Shown: positions 17,183 through 24,955 of the stretch, in pieces | Layout of the letters: the number at the start of each line of letters is the position of its first letter | Position numbering within the stretch: the first letter of the stretch is position 1 | Assembly: GCA_964352475.1 (NCBI GenBank) | Contig: CAYGSL010000002.1 | Span: 1 to 64,000 of the forward strand | Origin: JAUIET01 sp964352475 | GTDB lineage: Bacteria; Pseudomonadota; Gammaproteobacteria; Pseudomonadales; JAUIET01 | DNA length: 64,000 nt | Direction: 5' to 3' | The notes under the pieces: generated by a model | Told to the model about the DNA's origin: nothing | Seen by the model: only the letters and a program-made list of their open reading frames with translations | The model's database searches: none | Position numbers and translations under genes: made by a program

Positions 17183-18811
17183 ATGACGGCTCATCAAGCG
17201 TCAATCATCAACACTAATAAAAGCCCTCTTTTCATGCACGCAAACCCCTCTGGTTCTTCCTCGCGTTTATCGTCCGTCGGTGAGCCTGTAAGCAATTCGC
17301 AGTCAAATGGCAGCAATCACTACAACAGCGCCGCTATTTGGTCGAAAGCGCTTGCCTCGCTTGAAGCTGAGCTGCCCAGGCAGCAATTTGTCACCTGGAT
17401 CAGGCCGTTAATGCCCGATAACCGGCATTCGGCGCTGGTTTTGATGGCTCCGAATCGTTTTATCAAAGATTGGGTGGAAGAAAAATATCTGGCTAGAATC
17501 AATGAGGTTGTGGCTCAACTCCAGCACGGTGCTAGCGCCAGGGTGGCCGTTGTTGACTCTGTTCCGGCTTTTGCCCAACAACCTGGCGCAGGCGCTCGCG
17601 CAAACGGCCAGGGTAATTTGTGGGAGGAATCTGGAGTTTCTGAGGAGGAACAATCTACCGCGGTGTTGCAAGATTCCGCGAAGTACCAAGACATGCCCGC
17701 GCCATTAAGCGGCTTTGGTCAGGCTTCTCCACCGCAAGAGCCTTACCGCCCGATAGTGGAGCCAGTGGCTGTTGAGGGCAGCCTCAAGCATCAACACGCC
17801 TTGATAGACGCACTTAACTTCACCTCGTTCGTTGAAGGTAAGTCAAACCAGCTTGCCAGGGCCGCCGCACTGCAGGTGGCTGATAACCCTGGCGGGGCGT
17901 ATAACCCGCTCTTTATCTATGGCGGCACCGGCCTGGGCAAAACCCATTTAATGCATTCCGTGGGTAATGCGCTGTTAACGCAGAACCCCAACGCAAAGAT
18001 TATTTATTTGCACTCAGAACGCTTTGTGGCAGACATGGTGAAGGCTATTCAGTTGAATGCCATCAATGACTTCAAGCGTTATTACCGCTCAGTGGATGCT
18101 CTGTTGATTGACGATATTCAGTTCTTTGCCAATAAAGAGCGTTCGCAAGAAGAGTTTTTCCACACGTTTAATGCCTTGCTTGAAGGCGGTCACCAAATGA
18201 TTCTCACCTGCGACCGCTACCCAAAAGAAATCAAAGGCCTTGAAGAGCGCTTGAAGTCGCGTTTTGGTTGGGGTTTAACAGTGGCCATAGACCCACCTGA
18301 GCTGGAAACGCGCGCCGCCATTTTAATGAAAAAGGCGGAGCAATCGCGGGTGGATTTATCACAGGATGTGGCCTTGTTTATAGCGCAACGTGTTCGCTCT
18401 AATGTGCGAGACCTGGAAGGCGCGCTGAAGAGGGTGATAGCGAGCGCTAACTTTCATGGCAGGCCAGTGGATGAGGCGCTTGTGCGTGAGTCGTTGAAAG
18501 ACTTGTTCGCCTTGCAAGACCGCCAGGTGAGCCTGGATAACATTCAGCGTACGGTGGCTGAGTACTACAAAATCAAGCTGTCGGATATGATGTCGAAGCG
18601 CCGCAATCGCTCAGTGGCAAGACCCAGGCAATTGGCAATGGCATTGTCCAAGGAGCTGACCAACCACAGCTTGCCTGAAATAGGGAACGCCTTTGGCGGT
18701 AAAGATCACACCACGGTATTGCATGCCTGCCGTAAAATTGCTGAATTGCGTGAATCTGACAGCGATGTGAGCGAAGATTACAAAAACTTGTTGCGGTTGC
18801 TGACAACCTGA
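17183..18811 (+). CDS. dnaA: Chromosomal replication initiator DnaA
   Basis: DnaA is the AAA+ ATPase that melts oriC. I choose ATG at 17183 (542 residues), preceded by GGGAG. A TTG at 17153 would extend it but overlaps a DnaA box. Domain I begins about residue 52 (IWSKALASLEAELPRQQF), after an N-terminal extension rich in Ser/Asn. A long Ala/Gln/Glu-rich domain II follows. The Walker A motif GGTGLGKTH is at about 247-255, with LLIDDIQF as Walker B. The C-terminal DNA-binding motif GGKDHTTVLHACRKI is intact. dnaN follows after 42 bp. Confidence 0.97.
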   Translation: MTAHQASIINTNKSPLFMHANPSGSSSRLSSVGEPVSNSQSNGSNHYNSAAIWSKALASLEAELPRQQFVTWIRPLMPDNRHSALVLMAPNRFIKDWVEEKYLARINEVVAQLQHGASARVAVVDSVPAFAQQPGAGARANGQGNLWEESGVSEEEQSTAVLQDSAKYQDMPAPLSGFGQASPPQEPYRPIVEPVAVEGSLKHQHALIDALNFTSFVEGKSNQLARAAALQVADNPGGAYNPLFIYGGTGLGKTHLMHSVGNALLTQNPNAKIIYLHSERFVADMVKAIQLNAINDFKRYYRSVDALLIDDIQFFANKERSQEEFFHTFNALLEGGHQMILTCDRYPKEIKGLEERLKSRFGWGLTVAIDPPELETRAAILMKKAEQSRVDLSQDVALFIAQRVRSNVRDLEGALKRVIASANFHGRPVDEALVRESLKDLFALQDRQVSLDNIQRTVAEYYKIKLSDMMSKRRNRSVARPRQLAMALSKELTNHSLPEIGNAFGGKDHTTVLHACRKIAELRESDSDVSEDYKNLLRLLTT

Positions 18812-18853
18812 GCAAAATAGCGACTGCGAATAAACACCAACCGGGAACTGATC

Positions 18854-19957
18854 ATGAAATTCGTGTGTACGCGAGACGCGTTGCTTAAGCCTTTAAATGT
18901 TGTGGTGGGCGTGGTGGAACGCCGACAAACACTGCCGATATTGGCCAATGTGCTGCTGCGTCTGGATGGCAAACACTTGTCGTTAACCGGCACAGACCTG
19001 GAAGTAGAGTTGCTGGGCCGAGTAGAGTTAGCCGAAGAGGGCCAGAACGGCGCAATCACCGTTCCAGCGCGCAAGCTCACAGACATCTGTAAATCTCTGC
19101 CCGATGGCGCCAGCCTCGAGATTAGCCAGGATGAACAGAAACTAATAGTCAAAAGCGGCCGAAGTAAATTCAGCCTGGCAACGCTGCCGGCCGATGATTT
19201 TCCCAATGTGGATGAAGACAACGAGCAAAGCGAATTCCAGGTGCAGCAGGGGCGACTGAAGCGCTTGATCGATCGCACTTCATTCGCCATGGCTCAGCAA
19301 GATGTGCGCTATTACTTGAATGGCATGTTGTTTGAGTTGACGCCCAGTAGTTTGAAATTGGTGGCAACCGACGGCCATAGACTGGCCTTGTGCGAGGCGA
19401 ACGATGTTAGCGGTATTAGCGAAGAGAAGCAGATTATTTTGCCCCGCAAAGGTGTTATTGAGTTGTCTCGCTTACTGCAAGACGCCGAAGCCAATATTAG
19501 CCTGAGCCTTGGACGCAACCACTTGCGGGCCGAAACCAGTGAGTTTCGCATGACCTCAAAGCTGGTTGATGGCAAGTTCCCGGATTATCAGCGTGTTTTG
19601 CCTAAAGGTGGCACGCAGTTGCTGCACGGAGACCGGGATGTATTGCGCCAGGCGTTTGCGCGCGCAGCCATTTTGTCGAATGAGAAATACCGTGGTGTGC
19701 GCCTTGAGTTGGGCCAAGACACTTTACAGATAGTGGCAAGCAACCCAGAACAGGAAGAAGCGGAAGAGATAGTAGCAGTGGACTATCAGGGCGACGCGCT
19801 GGAAATCGGCTTTAATGTGAATTATCTGTTGGATGTGCTGGGTGTTATTGAAGACGACAGCGTACGCATTACCTTGTCCGATTCAAACAGCAGCGCATTG
19901 ATTGAAGAATCTGAAGCGTCAGATTCGCAGTACGTCATTATGCCGATGCGCCTCTAG
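18854..19957 (+). CDS. dnaN: DNA polymerase III beta sliding clamp
   Basis: The clamp holds the replicative polymerase on DNA. It has 367 residues, the normal size. It begins MKFVCTRDALLKPLNVVVG, includes LPILANVLL and ATDGHRLALC in the expected places, and ends QYVIMPMRL, the C-terminal pattern typical of beta clamps. It lies between dnaA and recF. Confidence 0.98.
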   Translation: MKFVCTRDALLKPLNVVVGVVERRQTLPILANVLLRLDGKHLSLTGTDLEVELLGRVELAEEGQNGAITVPARKLTDICKSLPDGASLEISQDEQKLIVKSGRSKFSLATLPADDFPNVDEDNEQSEFQVQQGRLKRLIDRTSFAMAQQDVRYYLNGMLFELTPSSLKLVATDGHRLALCEANDVSGISEEKQIILPRKGVIELSRLLQDAEANISLSLGRNHLRAETSEFRMTSKLVDGKFPDYQRVLPKGGTQLLHGDRDVLRQAFARAAILSNEKYRGVRLELGQDTLQIVASNPEQEEAEEIVAVDYQGDALEIGFNVNYLLDVLGVIEDDSVRITLSDSNSSALIEESEASDSQYVIMPMRL

Positions 19958-19998
19958 CTCGGCATTTATTGTTTCTACCACGTTATCAGACCTGACCG

Positions 19999-21096
19999 GT
20001 GACCATCGACCGGCTGGATATTCAGTCAATCCGCAATATTAGCTCGGCCAGGCTGGAGCAGCTTGGCCAGGTTAATATTTTTCACGGCGCGAATGGCAGC
20101 GGTAAAACCTCGGTACTGGAAGCAGTGCACATGTTGTGCCTTGGGCGTAGCTTTAGAAGCCGGCAGATGCGTTCGGTTATTCAGGATGCTGCAGATGACG
20201 CTACCGTATTTGCGGCGGTCAGGGACGAAAAATCGGCGCGGCTAAAGAAAGTGGGCGTTAGCCGTAGCCGCACTCAAGCCGCGCAAATTCGAATCGATGG
20301 GGAGCAGATCCGTTCCTTGGCGAGTCTGGCTGAGTTATTGCCGGTTCAGTTGCTGAATGCCGACTCTTTCGACTTGATAGAGGGCGGCCCGGCGTTGCGC
20401 AGGCAGTTTCTGGATTGGGGTGTGTTCCACGTGGAACATCGCTTTCTTCAGCACTGGCAGGCCTTGAAAAAGTGTATAAAGCACCGTAATTCCTTGCTCC
20501 GGCATGGTAAAATACAGCTGTCCAGCCTGGCGGCCTGGGACAGGGAATTAGCCGGTCATGGGGTCAGTGTTGACGCCAGTAGAAAACAATACCTGACTGA
20601 TTACCAAGAGATTTTTCAGCCTATCGTTGCCCGGATATGTGGTATCGATGATGTGGTGCTGGAATACCGCAGGGGCTGGCCAGAAGATCAAGAGCTGTTT
20701 GAGGCGCTGAGCGAGAATCACGGCAGAGATTTCCAGCAGGGGTTTACCGGCTACGGTCCCCACAGGGCTGATATAAAAATTCGAATTGGCGGAAAAGCGG
20801 CGAACGAGGTGCTTTCCAGAGGTCAGGAGAAGATACTGGTGTGTGCATTGCGTTTAGCACAGGCACACATGTTGAAGAGCAACGGAGAGCGCAGCTGTTT
20901 GTTTTTAATTGATGATTTGCCATCGGAGCTGGACGCAGATCACAGACAGCGTTTGTGCAAGGAGTTGGAAGCGTTACAGGCGCAATGTTTTATCACCTGT
21001 ATAGAGCCAGGCGAGCTGGGAACGATTTGGTCTCAAGACAGCCCGGTAAAGATGTTCCACGTGGAACATGGACAAATTAGATCATCTCAAGCCTAA
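19999..21096 (+). CDS. recF: Recombination/replication repair protein RecF
   Basis: RecF is an SMC-like ATPase that loads RecA at gaps with RecO and RecR. It has 365 residues from a GTG start at 19999. The P-loop GANGSGKTSVLE is at about 30-41, the signature LSRGQEK at about 274-280, and the Walker B region LFLIDDLPSELD follows. Two perfect 16-bp parS sites are part of the coding sequence, and both encode the peptide FHVEH: one in the middle and one about ten codons before the end. gyrB follows. Confidence 0.97.
   Translation: MTIDRLDIQSIRNISSARLEQLGQVNIFHGANGSGKTSVLEAVHMLCLGRSFRSRQMRSVIQDAADDATVFAAVRDEKSARLKKVGVSRSRTQAAQIRIDGEQIRSLASLAELLPVQLLNADSFDLIEGGPALRRQFLDWGVFHVEHRFLQHWQALKKCIKHRNSLLRHGKIQLSSLAAWDRELAGHGVSVDASRKQYLTDYQEIFQPIVARICGIDDVVLEYRRGWPEDQELFEALSENHGRDFQQGFTGYGPHRADIKIRIGGKAANEVLSRGQEKILVCALRLAQAHMLKSNGERSCLFLIDDLPSELDADHRQRLCKELEALQAQCFITCIEPGELGTIWSQDSPVKMFHVEHGQIRSSQA
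20423..20438. promoter_or_regulatory. parS: parS centromere site inside recF (first)
   Basis: The palindrome TGTTCCACGTGGAACA is an exact match to the bacterial parS consensus recognised by ParB. It lies in the middle of recF, about 3.3 kb from the oriC-like region, and encodes FHVEH in the recF frame. Confidence 0.95.
21053..21068. promoter_or_regulatory. parS: parS centromere site inside recF (second)
   Basis: This is a second exact TGTTCCACGTGGAACA, flanked by A and T to extend the palindrome to 18 bp. It sits near the recF 3' end, 630 bp from the first site (a multiple of three) and in the same frame. The two sites together form a close parS pair for ParB loading. Confidence 0.95.
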
Positions 21097-21135
21097 AATG
21101 GCTTGAGAACAGCGTATTACTTAGCGGACAAGGTT

Positions 21136-23580
21136 ATGACAGACGAAAACGATACTTCAGAAGGGTCTGGAGAGAAAAGCTATGATTCCTCCAGTATTCA
21201 GGTGCTTAAAGGCCTGGATGCGGTCCGCAAGCGCCCCGGTATGTATATCGGCGACACTGATGATGGCACGGGCTTGCATCATATGGTGTTTGAGCTTGTC
21301 GATAACTCGATAGATGAGGCCTTGGCGGGCCATTGTTCCACCATCACTGTCGTTATTCATCCAGATGAGTCGGTAACCGTTTCCGACGACGGCCGTGGCA
21401 TACCCACCGATATGCATGAAGAGGGTGTCTCTGCCGCGGAAGTGATCATGACGGTGCTGCACGCCGGCGGTAAGTTCGACAGCAATACGTATAAAGTATC
21501 TGGTGGCTTGCACGGCGTAGGTGTGTCGGTTGTTAACGCCCTCAGCTCAGAGCTAAAGCTCACGATCCGTCGCGAAGGTGTGGTTTACGAACAAATTTAC
21601 AAGCATGGCGTACCTCAAGCGCCGTTGGGAAAAATAGGCGAAACGGAACACAGTGGCACTGAGGTGCACTTCAGACCGTCACCGGAAACCTTTAACAACA
21701 TCAAATTTCACTTTGACCAGCTTGGAAAACGCCTGCGTGAGCTGTCTTTCCTCAATTCTGGCGTGTCTATCGTTCTGAAAGACGAGCGCTCTGCAGAAGA
21801 AGAGCTATACAGCTATGCCGGTGGCTTGCGAGCGTTCGTAGAATACCTGAACCAGAATAAAACCACGGTTAACGAGGTATTTCACTTTGACGTGGCTCAG
21901 GACGACGGTTTAAGCGTGGAAGTGGCCATGCAATGGAATGACTCATTCCAGGAAAACATTTTCAGCTACACCAACAATATTCCTCAGCGCGACGGCGGTA
22001 CCCACTTGGCGGGCTTTAGAGCCGGACTGACCAGAACCCTGAACAGCTATATTGAAAAAGAAGGCATGGCTGAAAAAGCCAAGGTGGCTACCACTGGTGA
22101 TGATGCCAGAGAAGGCTTAACCGCGATTATCTCGGTGAAGGTACCAGACCCCAAGTTTTCATCACAAACCAAAGACAAACTGGTGTCTTCCGAGGTGAAA
22201 ACCGCGGTAGAGCAGGCGATGGGTGCCCAGTTCAGCGACTTTCTAGTGGAAAACCCCAAAGAAGCCAAGTCTATTGTCTCCAAGATGATAGATGCAGCAC
22301 GCGCCAGAGAAGCGGCACGAAAAGCCCGTGAGATGACCCGGCGCAAGGGCGCTCTGGATATTGCTGGCTTGCCAGGCAAGTTGTCTGACTGTCAGGAAAA
22401 AGACCCGGCGTTGTCGGAGCTGTTCCTGGTGGAGGGAGATTCAGCGGGTGGTTCTGCCAAGCAGGGCCGTGACCGTCGTACCCAGGCTATTTTGCCACTC
22501 AAGGGCAAGATTCTTAACGTTGAGAAAGCACGCTTCGACAAAATGCTGTCGTCAGTGGAAGTAGGCACCATGGTGACCGCGCTGGGTTGTGGTATCGGTT
22601 CGGAAGAGTTTGATCCGACCAAGCTGCGTTATCACTCCATCATTATCATGACGGACGCCGATGTGGATGGTTCGCACATTCGCACGCTGCTGCTGACTTT
22701 CTTCTTCAGGCAAATGCGCGAGCTTATAGAGCTAGGCCACGTATTTATTGCCCAGCCACCGTTGTACAAGATTGCCAAGGGCAAGCAACAGCAATATCTG
22801 AAAGACGATGAAGCGCTGCAAGCCCACCTGTTACAGGCGGCGCTGGATGGGGCCTCATTGCACGTGCATGAAGACGCACCTGGTATCAGCGGTGAAGGTT
22901 TGGAGTCGCTGGTGCACAGCTTTTTACGCGCCCAGGACGTGACGGAACGGTTGAGCCGCTTATACCCGCAAGCCGCCTTGCATAAAATGATCTATCTGCC
23001 GCGCTTGTTATCCAGCGAGCTTTCTAACGAAGAAGGTGTGGCGCAATGGAGTAAAGGGCTGGAAGAAGCCCTGCATGACCCCAGTGCTAACGAGCACAGC
23101 TATTTTAAAGTGAGTGTTCGCAAAGACGCCGAACGCGGCATTTTTCTGCCGTTAATCGTATCGGTAGCGCATGGCAATGAAACCTTTTACAACCTGAGCC
23201 AGGACTTCTTTGACTCAAACGACTACAAGACCCTGTTAGACGCCGGTGATAAAGTAGGCACATTGATCGAAGAAGGCGGCTCGATTCGTCGCGGCGAAAA
23301 AGTGAAGCCGGTAGACGACTTTGAGCAAGCACTGGAATGGCTGATGAGCGAGGCTCGCAAGGGCCACTCTATACAGCGCTACAAAGGTCTGGGCGAAATG
23401 AACCCTGATCAGCTATGGGAAACCACCATGGACCCGGAAACCCGGCGCATGCTGGTGGTCACCATTGATGACGCAATAGCAGCCGACCAGATCTTCACTA
23501 CCTTGATGGGTGATGCGGTAGAGCCACGTCGCGCGTTTATCGAAAGTAACGCGCTGGCAGTGTCTAACCTGGATATCTGA
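21136..23580 (+). CDS. gyrB: DNA gyrase subunit B
   Basis: GyrB is the ATPase subunit of gyrase, which introduces negative supercoils. I choose ATG at 21136 (814 residues), preceded by ACAAGG. The upstream TTG at 21103 is less likely. The GHKL ATPase domain has GGLHGVGVSVVNAL. The TOPRIM domain has EGDSAGGSAKQGRDR and DADVDGSHIRTLLL. The tail GLGEMNPDQLWETTMDPETR is typical. It closes the dnaA-dnaN-recF-gyrB cluster. Confidence 0.98.
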   Translation: MTDENDTSEGSGEKSYDSSSIQVLKGLDAVRKRPGMYIGDTDDGTGLHHMVFELVDNSIDEALAGHCSTITVVIHPDESVTVSDDGRGIPTDMHEEGVSAAEVIMTVLHAGGKFDSNTYKVSGGLHGVGVSVVNALSSELKLTIRREGVVYEQIYKHGVPQAPLGKIGETEHSGTEVHFRPSPETFNNIKFHFDQLGKRLRELSFLNSGVSIVLKDERSAEEELYSYAGGLRAFVEYLNQNKTTVNEVFHFDVAQDDGLSVEVAMQWNDSFQENIFSYTNNIPQRDGGTHLAGFRAGLTRTLNSYIEKEGMAEKAKVATTGDDAREGLTAIISVKVPDPKFSSQTKDKLVSSEVKTAVEQAMGAQFSDFLVENPKEAKSIVSKMIDAARAREAARKAREMTRRKGALDIAGLPGKLSDCQEKDPALSELFLVEGDSAGGSAKQGRDRRTQAILPLKGKILNVEKARFDKMLSSVEVGTMVTALGCGIGSEEFDPTKLRYHSIIIMTDADVDGSHIRTLLLTFFFRQMRELIELGHVFIAQPPLYKIAKGKQQQYLKDDEALQAHLLQAALDGASLHVHEDAPGISGEGLESLVHSFLRAQDVTERLSRLYPQAALHKMIYLPRLLSSELSNEEGVAQWSKGLEEALHDPSANEHSYFKVSVRKDAERGIFLPLIVSVAHGNETFYNLSQDFFDSNDYKTLLDAGDKVGTLIEEGGSIRRGEKVKPVDDFEQALEWLMSEARKGHSIQRYKGLGEMNPDQLWETTMDPETRRMLVVTIDDAIAADQIFTTLMGDAVEPRRAFIESNALAVSNLDI

Positions 23581-23602
23581 TTACGCAAAGCGTGCCCGAT
23601 GT

Positions 23603-24955
23603 TTAGTCGGGCATTCGCGCAATAGTGCTCTCAATCCATTCCTGGCAAAGATCCGTGAGCTCGGCCGCGGTTCGACCATCGTTAAGTATGGGTTCGCCAA
23701 TTTCTACGTTAATAACACCGGGGTACTTCAGAAAGCCTTTTTTCGGCCAAGACTTACCCGCGTTGTGCGCCAGCGGCAGAATTGGCACATCGGCATCAAT
23801 TGCGAGATGGGCGCCCCCTCTGGCGTAACGACCCACCTGCCCGAAGTGGGTTCGCGTGCCCTCCGGAAACACCAAAACCGCAATGCCGTCTTTCAAACGT
23901 GCCACGCCTTGGGTTTGCACCTGACGGATGGCACCTTTCGGTGAACTGCGCTTGATTGCAATGGGCTTTAACATCGCAAGCCCCCAGCCAAAAAACGGAA
24001 TTAACAGCAGTTCGCGCTTCAAAATGGTGGATAAAGGCGTAAACAGCGTTTGCAGGTATATTGTCTCCCAGGCGCTTTGATGCTTGGCCATCACCACAAA
24101 CGGTTGTTCAGGAATATTGTCTGCGCCCCGCACGGTATGAGAGATGCCACAGCACAGCTTTAGGCACCAAAGTGCGCAGCGATTCCAGCTGGTAATCATT
24201 TGGTAGCGCGTGGTGAACGAGAACAACACCCCCAGAGGCGTTAATATCAATGACACGGGGAACAGCGCGATGACTATTAACAGGTAGAAAAGCACAGCTC
24301 GTGCACCCAGCAAAAAGCGCGAAAAAAGGCCTAAATCACTTCTTTTTGCGCCTAAAACGGCCTCTTTTACAGGTTTTTGCTGCTTAATGATTAATTCGCT
24401 GGCGGCAGCCAGATTGTCTACAACGGTGATTTTTTGATCACCCTCAGGGTCCAGCGACGCGATTTGTTGCTCGGTATGTGTACCATTACCTGTTCGTACC
24501 AGCACAGCGTTGCAGTGCTTAGCGTGCGCCAGCTGAATATCCTTGAGTGAATCACCTACTAGCCAGGCCTTGGCTACGGGTTGGCCCAGGTAGTTTTCCA
24601 GTTGCTCCAGCATGCCGGTGGCGGGTTTGCGACAATCGCAGCCGTCGTCTGGGCCGTGCGGACAGTGAAACACCTTTTCAATACGGCCGCCGGCTTTATG
24701 CACCAGCTTGATCATTTTGTCGTGCATGGCCAGCAAGTCGGCAGCGCTGAAATAGCCTCGTGCCAGGCCGGACTGGTTGGTAACCACAAATATTCGAAAG
24801 CCGGCTTTGCTCAATTCAGCGATAGCCTCAATGCTGCCATCTATAGGCTGCCACTGCTCGCTGTTGCGAATGTAATCGCTGGAATCAACGTTTATGACAC
24901 CGTCACGATCAAGAATAACCACCTGAGCTGCGTTGCTTGTCATGCAGTTGCTCAC
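23603..24955 (-). CDS. Fusion of D,D-heptose-bisphosphate phosphatase (GmhB-like) and 1-acylglycerol-3-phosphate acyltransferase (PlsC-like)
   Basis: One 450-residue frame holds two enzymes. Residues about 1-190 are a HAD phosphatase: nucleophile motif ILDRDGVIN with aspartates 16 and 18, and the GmhB zinc loop CPHGPDDGCDC (C98, H100, C106, C108). It resembles the enzyme that dephosphorylates heptose bisphosphate for lipopolysaccharide core. From about 215, a hydrophobic segment leads into a PlsC-type acyltransferase with HQSAWE (292-297) and FPEGTR (363-368), which acylates lysophosphatidic acid or a related lipid. In Pseudomonas these are separate neighbouring genes. The start overlaps the glyS stop by 4 bp. 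No stop or frameshift lies between the halves. Confidence 0.9.
   Translation of the reverse strand: MSNCMTSNAAQVVILDRDGVINVDSSDYIRNSEQWQPIDGSIEAIAELSKAGFRIFVVTNQSGLARGYFSAADLLAMHDKMIKLVHKAGGRIEKVFHCPHGPDDGCDCRKPATGMLEQLENYLGQPVAKAWLVGDSLKDIQLAHAKHCNAVLVRTGNGTHTEQQIASLDPEGDQKITVVDNLAAASELIIKQQKPVKEAVLGAKRSDLGLFSRFLLGARAVLFYLLIVIALFPVSLILTPLGVLFSFTTRYQMITSWNRCALWCLKLCCGISHTVRGADNIPEQPFVVMAKHQSAWETIYLQTLFTPLSTILKRELLLIPFFGWGLAMLKPIAIKRSSPKGAIRQVQTQGVARLKDGIAVLVFPEGTRTHFGQVGRYARGGAHLAIDADVPILPLAHNAGKSWPKKGFLKYPGVINVEIGEPILNDGRTAAELTDLCQEWIESTIARMPD

Noticed and set aside
23593..23613. A bidirectional terminator between gyrB and the GmhB-PlsC gene
   Set aside because: There is a 7-bp stem (TGCCCGA/TCGGGCA), but it includes the last codons and stop of the fusion gene and has no T-run on either side.
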